A stretch of DNA of 64,000 bases from DATFQI01 sp963816955 (GTDB taxonomy: Bacteria > Actinomycetota > Thermoleophilia > Solirubrobacterales > Solirubrobacteraceae): positions 124,001 to 188,000 of the forward strand of contig CAWFME010000004.1 of assembly GCA_963816955.1 (NCBI GenBank), given 5' to 3'. The notes under the pieces are model-generated. The model saw only the letters and a list, made by a program, of their open reading frames with translations. It searched no databases and was not told where the DNA came from. Both the position numbers and the translations under genes were made by a program. Positions 7,289-15,112 of the stretch are shown one piece after another (positions within the stretch are counted from its first letter, which is position 1; each line of letters starts with the position of its first letter).

Positions 7289-7654
7289 TCAGGCGGAGCC
7301 GAGCCGGCGGAGCTGGCGCAGGGCGGCGTCGCGGTGCGTCCGGCGCGGCGAACGGGCGAGGCGGGCGAGGGCCCTGCGGAGTGCCGGGAGGTCGACGGCG
7401 GCCCCCTCCCGTTGCAGCTCGCGGACGTACGCGTCGACGGGCTTCGAACCGCGGCGCTTGTTGCAGGCACGACAGGCGACGACGGCGTTCTCGGCGGTCA
7501 TGTGGCCGCCGCGGGAGCGCGGGACCACGTGCTCGCGCGTGAGGTCCCGGAGCCAGAGCTCGCGGCCGCACCAGACGCACGCGGAGCCGTCGCGCGCGAT
7601 GAGCTCTTCAACCTGCGGCACCCCTACAGGGTAAGCCCCCGCGCCGCACGCCAT
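7289..7654 (-). CDS. HNH endonuclease family protein
   Basis: 121 aa, or about 110 aa if the in-frame GTG at 7621 is the start. The HNH zinc-finger core is clear: CVWCGREL, then TREHVVPRSRGGHMTAENAVVACRACNKRRG with the two CxxC pairs, the His of EHVVP and the Asn of AEN. Stand-alone proteins of this type are common in actinobacteria, and their targets are mostly unknown. It is the first gene of a likely pair with the phosphoesterase and diverges from the VOC gene at 7681. Confidence 0.9.
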   Translation of the reverse strand: MACGAGAYPVGVPQVEELIARDGSACVWCGRELWLRDLTREHVVPRSRGGHMTAENAVVACRACNKRRGSKPVDAYVRELQREGAAVDLPALRRALARLARSPRRTHRDAALRQLRRLGSA

Positions 7655-7680
7655 CCGGCCGCGATGATTGCCTTCGGGCC

Positions 7681-8079
7681 GTGCACCTCGAGCAGATGGC
7701 GATCATCGTCGACGACTACGACGCGGCGATCCGCTTCTACGTGGACGTCCTCGGCTTCGAGCTCGTCGAGGACTCGCCGTCGCTGACCAACGACGGACGG
7801 GCGAAGCGGTGGGTGGTCGTGCGCCCGCCGGGCGCCGAGACCGCGCTGTTGCTCGCCCAGGCCGACGGTGAGCGCCAGCAGCGCGCGGTCGGGGACCAGT
7901 TCGCGGGGCGCGTGGGACTGTTCCTGCGCGTGGACGACTTCGACGTCGCCTACGAGCGGATGCGCGCGGCGGGCGTGGAGTTCGTGTCCGAGCCTCGCGA
8001 CGAGCCCTACGGCCGCGTCGTCGTGTTCGTCGACGTGTCCGGGAACCGCTGGGACCTGCTCGGGCCGCGGCCCGCGTAA
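7681..8079 (+). CDS. VOC-family protein
   Basis: 132 aa with a GTG start. Two beta-alpha-beta-beta-beta halves are visible: MAIIVDDYDAAIRFYVDVLGFEL, then GLFLRVDDFDVAYERMRAAGVEF, and FVDVSGNRWDLLGP at the end. The sequence resembles the lactoylglutathione-lyase-like branch of the superfamily; ligands cannot be assigned with certainty. Its stop is 3 nt before the ligase gene, suggesting co-transcription. Confidence 0.9.
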   Translation: MHLEQMAIIVDDYDAAIRFYVDVLGFELVEDSPSLTNDGRAKRWVVVRPPGAETALLLAQADGERQQRAVGDQFAGRVGLFLRVDDFDVAYERMRAAGVEFVSEPRDEPYGRVVVFVDVSGNRWDLLGPRPA

Positions 8080-8082
8080 GCC

Positions 8083-8982
8083 GTGCGCCCGGCGTTCGTG
8101 ACCCCGATGAAGGCGGTGCTGACCGCCGAGCGGCCGTCGGGACCGGGGTGGGTGTTCGAGCGCAAGCTCGACGGCATCCGCTGCCTGGCCGTGAAGCAAG
8201 GCCGCACGCGGCTGTACTCGCGCAACGAGCTGTCGATGGACGACCGCTACCCGGCCATCGTCGCCGCGCTCGACGCGGACCCCGCAGACGGGTTCGTCAT
8301 CGACGGCGAGGCGGTGGCGTTCGTCGGCGGCCGCGACCGCTTCGGCGGGGGAGCGGGCAGCGAGCTCTTCTACTACGTCTTCGACGTACTGGTCGCCGAG
8401 GGGCGCGACGTCAGAGAGCTCCCGCTCGAGGAGCGCCGCCGACAGCTCGAGAACGTCCTGCGGTGGAAGGACCCGCTGCGCGTCACGGAGCAGGTGACCG
8501 GCGACGGCGCGGCGCTGCTCGAGCAGGCCTGCGGCGACGGCTGGGAGGGGCTGATCGCCAAGAAGCTCGGCACGCCGTACGTGTCCACCCGCTCGCGCGA
8601 CTGGCTCAAGCTCAAGTGCACGCGCGCGCAGGAGCTGGTCGTCGGCGGCTTCACCGCGCCGCGCGGCTCGCGCACCGACCTCGGCGCGCTGCTGGTGGGC
8701 TACTACGACGGCGACCGGCTGCGCTACGCCGGCAAGGTCGGGACGGGCTTCAGCCGCGCCACGCTGCGCGAGCTGGCCGAGAGGCTCGCCCCGCTCGTGC
8801 GCGAGACGCCCCCGTTCGAGCCCGAGAAGGGCATCCCGCGCGCCGCGACCTGGGTCGAGCCCGAGGTCGTGGCGCAGATCGCGTTCATGGAATGGACGTC
8901 CGACGGCCGCCTTCGCCACCCGTCATTCCTCGGCCTGCGCTTCGACAAGCCCGTGCGGGAGGTCACACGCGAGGAGCCCTAG
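8083..8982 (+). CDS. ATP-dependent DNA ligase (LigD-type ligase domain, stand-alone)
   Basis: 299 aa. The adenylation motif is FERKLDGIR with Lys28 as AMP acceptor; downstream are YSRNELSMDDRYP, GFVIDGEAVAF, FYYVFDVL, GLIAKKLGTPY and WLKLKCTRAQELVVGGF, the order seen in nucleotidyltransferase domains. An OB-fold follows (LLVGYYDGDRLRYAGKVGTG and the C-terminal WTSDGRLRHPSFLGLR). Family members seal nicks, often in end joining. Here there is no polymerase or nuclease domain and no Ku gene nearby, so it is a single-domain form. GTG start, 3 nt after the VOC gene. Confidence 0.92.
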   Translation: MRPAFVTPMKAVLTAERPSGPGWVFERKLDGIRCLAVKQGRTRLYSRNELSMDDRYPAIVAALDADPADGFVIDGEAVAFVGGRDRFGGGAGSELFYYVFDVLVAEGRDVRELPLEERRRQLENVLRWKDPLRVTEQVTGDGAALLEQACGDGWEGLIAKKLGTPYVSTRSRDWLKLKCTRAQELVVGGFTAPRGSRTDLGALLVGYYDGDRLRYAGKVGTGFSRATLRELAERLAPLVRETPPFEPEKGIPRAATWVEPEVVAQIAFMEWTSDGRLRHPSFLGLRFDKPVREVTREEP

Positions 8983-9000
8983 CGGTGCGACCATGCACGG

Positions 9001-9381
9001 ATGCGATGCGGAATCGTCAGGTGGTCGTGGATCGTCCTCGCCCTGCTGGCGGCGCATGACGTCACGCACCTCGCCGACGGCGGCCTGGACACCTCGCCCG
9101 GCCAGCTCGCGCTCGTCGCAATCCCGCAGTGGATCGTTCTGGCGCTGGTGATGTCGATCATCGTGCGCGACCCGGGCCATCGCCGGTCTGCGGCGATAGC
9201 GCTGGGCGCGAGCATCGCCGCCGGCTTCGCGCTCGTCCACCTCGTGCCGTTCTCACCCACGGCCTACTGGGACCTGGAGCCCTCGGCACTGTCCTGGGCG
9301 CTCGTGTGGGCGCCCACTGCCGCGGGGCTCGTGCTGATCGCCCTCGCCCGCCCGGCGCGGGCGACCTTGCAGCCACGCTGA
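9001..9381 (+). CDS. Small integral membrane protein, unknown
   Basis: 126 aa with about four hydrophobic helices: SWIVLALLAAH, LALVAIPQWIVLALVMSII, AAIALGASIAAGFALVHL and SWALVWAPTAAGLVLIALA. Short loops contain the His-bearing segments HDVTHLADGG and VHLVPFSPTAYWD. No family is recognised. It starts 18 nt after the ligase stop and may be read through from it. An in-frame ATG at 9001 gives no cytoplasmic leader, as usual for such proteins. Confidence 0.6.
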   Translation: MRCGIVRWSWIVLALLAAHDVTHLADGGLDTSPGQLALVAIPQWIVLALVMSIIVRDPGHRRSAAIALGASIAAGFALVHLVPFSPTAYWDLEPSALSWALVWAPTAAGLVLIALARPARATLQPR

Positions 9382-9422
9382 ACGATTCGTTGAAAGAGGG
9401 ATCGCCTGTGCTGGGCGGGGGG

Positions 9423-9872
9423 TCAGTCGGCGTTGGCGAACTCCTCGGGCGTCGGGATCTCGATCGGGCCCTGCGCCGGCTGCGTGAGCCGCAGCGAGTT
9501 GCCGAACGGGTCGCGCAGGCCGCAGTCGATGCCGTAGAAGTGCTCCGTCGGCTCCTGGGTGAACTCGACGCCCTTCGCGACGAGCTTTTCGTAGGCCTTG
9601 CGGCAGTCGTCGACGTTGAAGATCACGCCGTTGCCGGCGCCCTTGGCGACCAGGTCGCGGATCGCGGCGGCCGTCTCCGCGTCATGGCCCATCTCGGGCG
9701 TCGCCAGCACGATGGCCGACTCGGGCTTGCCGGGCACGTGAACGCTCAGCCAGCGGAACGGGCCGAGATCGGCGTCGGTCCCGACCTCGAGGCCGAGCTT
9801 GCCGACGTAGAAGTCGAGGGCCTCCTCGTGGTCGAGCACGTAGATGAAGGAGTGCGAGAGGGAGTTGAGCAT
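9423..9872 (-). CDS. VOC-family protein
   Basis: 149 aa from MLNSLSHSFIYVLDHEEALD (an ATG three codons earlier is also possible). The family pattern is clear: FIYVLDHEEALDFYVGKLGLEVGTD, then VIFNVDDCRKAYEKLVAKGVEF and YGIDCGLRDPFGNSLRLTQ. It resembles extradiol-dioxygenase/glyoxalase-like proteins annotated next to AraC regulators in actinobacteria. It follows the AraC gene by about 10 nt, so regulator and enzyme are probably one transcript. Confidence 0.9.
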   Translation of the reverse strand: MLNSLSHSFIYVLDHEEALDFYVGKLGLEVGTDADLGPFRWLSVHVPGKPESAIVLATPEMGHDAETAAAIRDLVAKGAGNGVIFNVDDCRKAYEKLVAKGVEFTQEPTEHFYGIDCGLRDPFGNSLRLTQPAQGPIEIPTPEEFANAD

Positions 9873-9882
9873 GGGCGGCACG

Positions 9883-10326
9883 CTACGCCGCGCCGTTGCG
9901 ATCCGCTTCTCCGAAATTGCTGTCCTGCCGCGGCCGCGTCCAAGACATCACGACGCAGGTGGGCACGTAGCCCGCGGTGCCCGCGCCGGTCCGCCACGCA
10001 CGCCGGTACGCGCTCGGCGACATGCCGACCACCCGCGTGAACGTCCGGCTGAAGGTCCCGAGGCTCGTGAACCCCACGTCCAGGCAGATCTCGGTGACCG
10101 GCCGCTCGGTCTCGCGCAGCAGCGCCATCGCGCGCTCCAGCCGGCGGCGCTGGAGGTAGCGGTGCGGCGTCTCGCCGAACGTGCGCTTGAAGGTGCGGAT
10201 GAAGTGCGCCTCGGAGGTCAGCGCGACCCGGGCCAGCGCGGCGACGTCGAGCGGCTTGTCGTAGGAGCGGTCCATCTTGTCGCGAGCCCGCAGCATGCGG
10301 CGGCTGGCGGCGTCGACCCTGACCAC
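9883..10326 (-). CDS. AraC-family transcriptional regulator (DNA-binding domain only)
   Basis: 147 aa from the GTG at 10326 (VVRVDAASRRMLRARDKMD). Two helix-turn-helix units are readable: DVAALARVALTSEAHFIRTFKR and VTEICLDVGFTSLGTFSRTF, ending in the AraC signature with PHRYLQRRRLERAMALL between. There is no N-terminal sensing domain. The neighbouring VOC gene, about 10 nt downstream, is the most likely co-regulated partner. The start region faces the alcohol dehydrogenase gene across 36 nt. Confidence 0.9.
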   Translation of the reverse strand: MVRVDAASRRMLRARDKMDRSYDKPLDVAALARVALTSEAHFIRTFKRTFGETPHRYLQRRRLERAMALLRETERPVTEICLDVGFTSLGTFSRTFTRVVGMSPSAYRRAWRTGAGTAGYVPTCVVMSWTRPRQDSNFGEADRNGAA

Positions 10327-10362
10327 GCTTCCGACACTAGCGCCCTGGCAGACTGGGCGACG

Positions 10363-11295
10363 GTGAACGCCGCGGTCCTGCAAGAGCACGACGAGGCGCC
10401 GGTCTACGGGCCCTTCGAGGACCCGGAGCCCCGGCCCGGCGCCGTGGTCGTCGAGGTCGCGGCCGCCGGCCTGCACCACCTCGACCTGCTGAAGGCCTCC
10501 GGGAGCTTCTACATGGGCCCGCCGCCGCTGCCGAGCGCGGTCGGCACGGACGGCGTCGGGCGCCTGGAGGACGGCCGCCGCGTGTACTTCGACGAGACGG
10601 TGCAGCCGTTCGGCTCGATGGCCGAGCGGGCGCTCGCCCGCGACACGGCGCTGTTCGACGTCGACGACGGCATCGACGACGTGACCGCCGCGGCGCTCGG
10701 CAACACCGGGCTCGGCGCGTGGCTCGCGGTGACCTCGCGCTCCGGGATGGAGCAGGGCGACACCGTGCTCGTGCTCGGCGCCGGCGCGTTCGGCTCGCTC
10801 GCCGTGCAGATCGCCAAGCTGCGCGGCGCGGGCCGGGTCGTCGCCGCCGACCGCAGCGGCGAGCGCCTGGAGCGGCTCCGCGGCGCCGACGCGGTCGTGG
10901 CCATCGGCGACGCCGACGACCTCGCGGAAGCCATCAAGGACGCCGCCGGCGGCGAGCTGGACGTCACCATCGACACCCTGTGGGGCGACCCCGCGGTCGC
11001 GGCGATCCAGGCCGCCGGCCGCCATGCCCGCCACGTGCAGGTCGGCCACGTCGCCGGGCCCACGATCACGCTGCCCGCCCCGGCGCTGCGGTCGATCTCG
11101 CTCGACCTGCGCGGGTTCCGCGTCGACCTCCCGCCACCCGAGCAGCGCCGGCAGGCGTTCCTCGACCTCACGCGCCACGTCGCCGCCGGCGACGTCGCCG
11201 TCGACGTCGAGCCCGTCGCGCTGCAGCAGGTCGGCGAGGCCTGGGAGCGCCAGCGCCGCGCCGAGGGCGGCGCGAAGCTCGTGCTGGTTCCTTGA
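10363..11295 (+). CDS. Quinone-oxidoreductase-like alcohol dehydrogenase (MDR family)
   Basis: 310 aa with a GTG start (VNAAVLQEHDEAPVYG). MDR features: AVGTDGVGRLEDG in the GroES-like half, then the NADP-binding Rossmann motif GDTVLVLGAGAFGSLAVQIAKL and GRVVAADRSGERLERL. The cysteine and histidine ligands of zinc-dependent members are missing, so it is a zinc-less reductase type. It is the first gene of a five-gene plus-strand block that continues with a ring-cleavage dioxygenase. A 55-nt gap precedes the amidohydrolase, which may mark a separate promoter. Confidence 0.85.
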   Translation: MNAAVLQEHDEAPVYGPFEDPEPRPGAVVVEVAAAGLHHLDLLKASGSFYMGPPPLPSAVGTDGVGRLEDGRRVYFDETVQPFGSMAERALARDTALFDVDDGIDDVTAAALGNTGLGAWLAVTSRSGMEQGDTVLVLGAGAFGSLAVQIAKLRGAGRVVAADRSGERLERLRGADAVVAIGDADDLAEAIKDAAGGELDVTIDTLWGDPAVAAIQAAGRHARHVQVGHVAGPTITLPAPALRSISLDLRGFRVDLPPPEQRRQAFLDLTRHVAAGDVAVDVEPVALQQVGEAWERQRRAEGGAKLVLVP

Positions 11296-11350
11296 CCGCG
11301 CAACGGCCCGTCTGGAATGGTGCCGGGCAGGCGAGGGAGAGGAGCCCACG

Positions 11351-12793
11351 TTGAGCGAGATCGAGGCCGGCCGTCCGGTCGTGCTGCGCGGCGGCACCGT
11401 GCTGACCATGAACGACGCGCACGACATCCTGCGGGATGCGGACGTGCTCGTCGTGGGCGAGGAGATCGCGGCCGTCGGCCCGGGGCTGGAGGTGCCCGAG
11501 GGGACGGCGGAGATCGACGCCTCCGACGGCATCGTCATGCCGGGCATGATCGACACGCACCGCCACATGTGGCAGACGGCGATGCGCGGTTACGGCGCCG
11601 ACTGGACGCTCGCCCAGTACTTCGTCTTCTACTACCTCGAGTGGGGCAAGGTCTTCCGCCCGCAGGACATCTACGCGGGCAACCTGCTGTCGGCGCTCGA
11701 GTCCATCGAGGCCGGCGTTACGACGACCGTCGACTGGTCGCACGGGCTGCAGACGGTCGACCACGCCGAGGCCGCCGTCGACGCCCTCCAGGCCGTCCCC
11801 GGCCGCTTCGTGCTCGCCTACGGCAACATCCAGCAGGGGCCGTGGGAGTGGGCGACCGCGAAGGACTTCCGCTCCTTCGTCGAGCGCCGCTTCGGCGCCA
11901 AGGACGACATGCTCGGCCTCCAGATGGCCTTCGACGTCACGGGCGATCCCGAGTTCCCCGAGAAGGCGGCGTTCGAGGTCGCGCGCGAGCTCGGCGTCCA
12001 GGTCACCACGCACGCCGGCGTGTGGGGCGCCACCAACGACGACGGCATCCGGCTCATGCACGAGCACGACTGCATGCAGCCCGGCCACATCTACGTGCAC
12101 GCCGCGACGCTGACCGAGGACTCCTACCACCGGATCGCCGCCACCGGCGGCTCGGTGAGCGTCTCCACGGAGAGCGAGCAGAGCGCGGGCCAGGGCTACC
12201 CGCCGACCTGGCAGCTGCGCAAGCACGACATCCCCGTGTCGCTCTCGATGGACACGAGCGTGTGGTGGAGCGGCGACCTGTTCTGCGCGATGCGCTCGAC
12301 GCTCGGCGCCGACCGCTCGCGCGAGCACCTCGAGGCGCACGCGAAGCAGGAGACGGTCACCAACCACCACCTGCGCGCCGAGCAGGTCGTCGACTGGGCC
12401 ACCCGCGGCGGCAGCAAGGCGCTCGGGATGGACGACAGGATCGGCAGCCTCGAGCCGGGCAAGAAGGCCGACGTGGTGCTCGTCAAGAACGAGCACTCGC
12501 CCGTCATGTTCCCCGTGCTGCACCCGTACGGCCACGTCGCCTTCCAGGCGCAGCGGGCCGACGTCCACACCGTCATCGTCAACGGGCGCATCGTGAAGTC
12601 CGAGGGGCGCCTGGTCGGCGTCGACCTCGCGCACGCGCGGCGCGCGATCGAGGAGACCGTGTCCTACGCGGAGCAGACCCTCGGCGACGCCTGGACGAGC
12701 GGGATGCACCCGGAGATCCCGGAGACCAAGATCCTCGAGAACCCGTACCAGTACACCCAGTGGGACGCAGGAGCAGCGCAATGGAAGCGATGA
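11351..12793 (+). CDS. Amidohydrolase-family deaminase/hydrolase (TrzA/AtzA-like)
   Basis: 480 aa from a TTG start preceded by AGGAG near 11338. It has the beta-sandwich opening VLRGGTVLTMNDAHDIL, the metal motif MPGMIDTHRHMWQTA (HxH variant), HAGVWG, HAATLTEDSYHRIA, STESEQSAG and SMDTSVWWSGD with the metal Asp, and the closing GSLEPGKKADVVLV. This is the aminohydrolase branch that includes atrazine and 8-oxoguanine hydrolases, which remove amino or chloro groups from heterocycles. Here it precedes a ring-cleavage dioxygenase and overlaps it by 13 nt. The substrate is unknown. Confidence 0.88.
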   Translation: MSEIEAGRPVVLRGGTVLTMNDAHDILRDADVLVVGEEIAAVGPGLEVPEGTAEIDASDGIVMPGMIDTHRHMWQTAMRGYGADWTLAQYFVFYYLEWGKVFRPQDIYAGNLLSALESIEAGVTTTVDWSHGLQTVDHAEAAVDALQAVPGRFVLAYGNIQQGPWEWATAKDFRSFVERRFGAKDDMLGLQMAFDVTGDPEFPEKAAFEVARELGVQVTTHAGVWGATNDDGIRLMHEHDCMQPGHIYVHAATLTEDSYHRIAATGGSVSVSTESEQSAGQGYPPTWQLRKHDIPVSLSMDTSVWWSGDLFCAMRSTLGADRSREHLEAHAKQETVTNHHLRAEQVVDWATRGGSKALGMDDRIGSLEPGKKADVVLVKNEHSPVMFPVLHPYGHVAFQAQRADVHTVIVNGRIVKSEGRLVGVDLAHARRAIEETVSYAEQTLGDAWTSGMHPEIPETKILENPYQYTQWDAGAAQWKR

Positions 12794-13566
12794 GCACGGT
12801 CGGAAACGAGCGCCTGGCGGCGGTGGCGGGAGATGTCCTCTCGGCGCTGCACGAGGTGCTCGAACGCCATCAGGTCACCGAGCAGGAGTGGATGGCGGCG
12901 CTCGCCTACCTCACCGAGGTCGGGCGGGCGGACGAGTTCGTCCTGCTCTCGGACGTCACGCGCACGTCGGTGCTGATCGACGCGCTCTCGCACCGCGACG
13001 ACGACGGCGCGACGGCGAGCGACGTGGAGGGCCCGCTGTACGTCGACGACCCGCCGTTCCGCGAGGGCACCCCGGCCAAGATCTACGAGGAGTACGAGGG
13101 GATGGGCGACGCCGACGTGCTGCTGATCGGCGGCACCGTCACCTCGACCTCGGGCGGGCCGTTGCCGGATGCGGTCGTCGACGTGTGGCAGACCGGGCCC
13201 GACGGCGGCTACGACATCTGGGACGAGCGCCAGCCCGAGATGAACTTCCGCGGCAAGATCCGAGTGGCCGAGGACGGCGGCTACCAGATCCAGACGATGC
13301 TCCCGAAGCCCTACACCGTGCCGACCGACGGCCCGGTGGGGCGCTACCTGGAGGCGGTCGGCCAGCACGCCTGGCGGCCCGCGCACATCCACTTCAAGGT
13401 GACGGCGCCCGGCCACCGCACCCTCGTCACGCAGGTCTTCTTCCCCGAGGACCCGTACCTGGAGAACGACACGATCGGCGCGGTCAAGCCGGCGCTCGTG
13501 CGCCCGGTCGAGCGGCGCGGCGAGCACCTGGGCTGCGACTTCGACATCGCGCTCGCGCCGGCGTGA
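12781..13566 (+). CDS. Intradiol ring-cleavage dioxygenase (catechol/hydroxyquinol 1,2-dioxygenase type)
   Basis: 261 aa. An N-terminal helical dimer domain (QEWMAALAYLTEVG, FVLLSDVTRTSVLIDALSHR) is followed by the catalytic beta-sandwich. All four Fe(III) ligands of the family are present: Tyr144 (GGYDIWDE), Tyr178 (PKPYTVP), His202 and His204 (RPAHIHF). Such enzymes open catechol or hydroxyquinol rings between the hydroxyls. The N-terminal domain looks closest to the hydroxyquinol type. The ATG lies inside the amidohydrolase gene, and GTGA at 13563 couples it to the next gene. Confidence 0.93.
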   Translation: MEAMSTVGNERLAAVAGDVLSALHEVLERHQVTEQEWMAALAYLTEVGRADEFVLLSDVTRTSVLIDALSHRDDDGATASDVEGPLYVDDPPFREGTPAKIYEEYEGMGDADVLLIGGTVTSTSGGPLPDAVVDVWQTGPDGGYDIWDERQPEMNFRGKIRVAEDGGYQIQTMLPKPYTVPTDGPVGRYLEAVGQHAWRPAHIHFKVTAPGHRTLVTQVFFPEDPYLENDTIGAVKPALVRPVERRGEHLGCDFDIALAPA

Positions 13567-14387
13567 GCCGCTTCGCCAGCTGCTCGGCCGGCGAGCGCCG
13601 GTTCGCGGCGCTCGTCGAGGGCGACGACGTGCTGCCGCTGCGCGACGTGGAGGAGCTGGGGGCAGCGACGCCGTCCTCCGTGCTCGCCGACCCGCCGCTG
13701 ACGGGGGAGAAGCTTCGGCTGGCGGACATCACGCTGCGCCCCGTCGTGCCCCGGCCGGGCAAGATCATCTGCGTCGGGCTCAACTACAAGGCGCACGTCG
13801 ACGAGGGCGTCTACGACCTCCCGGACTACCCGGCCCTGTTCCCGAAGTTCGCCGACACGCTGATAGCCGCCGGCAAGCCGATCGTGCTGCCGCCGGAGTC
13901 GGAGGCGGTCGACTTCGAGGCGGAGCTGGCGTTCGTGGTCGGGTCGCCCGTGCGGCGGGTCCGCGGGGACGAGGCGCTGGCGGCGATCGGCGGCTACACG
14001 ATCGCCAACGACGTCTCGATGCGCGACTACCAGTACAAGTCGCACCAGTGGATGGCGGGCAAGGCGTGGGGGCGCTCGACGCCGCTCGGCCCGTTCCTCG
14101 TCACCCCCGACGAGGTCGGCGACCCGCACGCGCTCGACATCACGCTCGACCTCAACGGGGAGCGGATGCAGGAGGCCAACACGCGGCTGTTCATCTTCGA
14201 CCTCCCGACGGTCGTCGCCACGATCTCGGAGTTCACGCCGCTGGCGCCCGGCGACGTGGTGCTGACCGGGACGCCCGCCGGGGTCGGCTACCGGCGCGAC
14301 CCGAAGGTGCTCCTGAAGGACGGCGACCGGATCGTGGTCGAGATCTCCGGCGTCGGGCGGCTCGAGAACCCCGTCGCCGCCGAGTGA
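13563..14387 (+). CDS. Fumarylacetoacetate-hydrolase-family protein
   Basis: 274 aa with a GTG start overlapping the dioxygenase stop (GTGA). FAH-fold motifs: GKIICVGLNYKAHVDE, VDFEAELAFVVG (metal-binding Glu pair), GYTIANDVSMRDYQ, KAWGRSTPLGPFLV and VVLTGTPAGVGYRR. Family members hydrolyse or tautomerise C-C bonds in diketo acids, or isomerise and decarboxylate ring-cleavage products. In this block it is the natural candidate to process the dioxygenase product, which is inference from order. Confidence 0.92.
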   Translation: MSRFASCSAGERRFAALVEGDDVLPLRDVEELGAATPSSVLADPPLTGEKLRLADITLRPVVPRPGKIICVGLNYKAHVDEGVYDLPDYPALFPKFADTLIAAGKPIVLPPESEAVDFEAELAFVVGSPVRRVRGDEALAAIGGYTIANDVSMRDYQYKSHQWMAGKAWGRSTPLGPFLVTPDEVGDPHALDITLDLNGERMQEANTRLFIFDLPTVVATISEFTPLAPGDVVLTGTPAGVGYRRDPKVLLKDGDRIVVEISGVGRLENPVAAE

Positions 14388-15112
14388 ACGTCAGCGTCAC
14401 CTTCGACAACCTCGGGGAGGCGAGCGACCTCGAGCGCGGCTGGTGGCCGGAGGACGAGCCGCTCGGGCATCACCATTCGGTGACGCGCGCGTTGCCGCGC
14501 GTGCTGGACGCGCTCGACGCCGTGTCGCTGCGCGCGACGTTCTTCGTCGAGGGGCTCAACACGGAGCTCTATCCGGACACGCTGCGCGAGCTCGACGCCC
14601 GCGGCCACGAGGTCGCCTGTCACGGGTGGCGCCATGAGCGCTGGGAGGGGCTCGACCCGGCGTCCGAGCGGGAGAGCCTGCGGCGCAGCGTCGGGGGCAT
14701 GCGGGCGTTGGGGCTCGAGCCGGCGGGGTTCCGGCCGCCGGGCGGGGAGCTGACGGCGGCGACGCCGGGGCTGCTGCGCGAGCTCGGCTTCGCCTACTGC
14801 TCGCCCGAGCAGGGCGCGGAGACGGGCGGCTTCCCGGCGCTGCCGTTCCGCTGGGAGCTGCTCGACGCCTACCACTACCTGCCGCACTTCGCGGACCGCC
14901 GCGGCCGGGAGGAGCCGCTGCCGCCGGCGCGGTTGCGCGAGACCGTGTTCGACGCGCTCGACCGCGGCGAGGGGTTCCTCGCCCTGCTGTTCCACCCGTT
15001 CCTGGCCGACACCGACGAGCGTGTCGCCGTGATCCGGGACGTGCTCGGGCGGGTGCGCGAGCTGGTGGACGCGGGCGTGGTGCGCTGCGCGCCCTGCCGC
15101 GATCTGGTCTAG
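14384..15112 (+). CDS. Polysaccharide-deacetylase (NodB-fold) family protein
   Basis: 242 aa with a GTG start overlapping the FAH-family stop. NodB motifs: VSVTFDN (catalytic Asp8, with the usual second Asp replaced by Asn9), HGWRHERW (metal His pair) and FRPPGGELTA. There is no signal peptide, so it is cytoplasmic and more like the puuE/allantoinase-type branch than a cell-wall enzyme. Tight coupling to a ring-cleavage operon suggests an amide or N-acyl substrate in that pathway. Its TAG stop is shared with the convergent gene through CTAG at 15109-15112. Confidence 0.85.
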   Translation: MNVSVTFDNLGEASDLERGWWPEDEPLGHHHSVTRALPRVLDALDAVSLRATFFVEGLNTELYPDTLRELDARGHEVACHGWRHERWEGLDPASERESLRRSVGGMRALGLEPAGFRPPGGELTAATPGLLRELGFAYCSPEQGAETGGFPALPFRWELLDAYHYLPHFADRRGREEPLPPARLRETVFDALDRGEGFLALLFHPFLADTDERVAVIRDVLGRVRELVDAGVVRCAPCRDLV

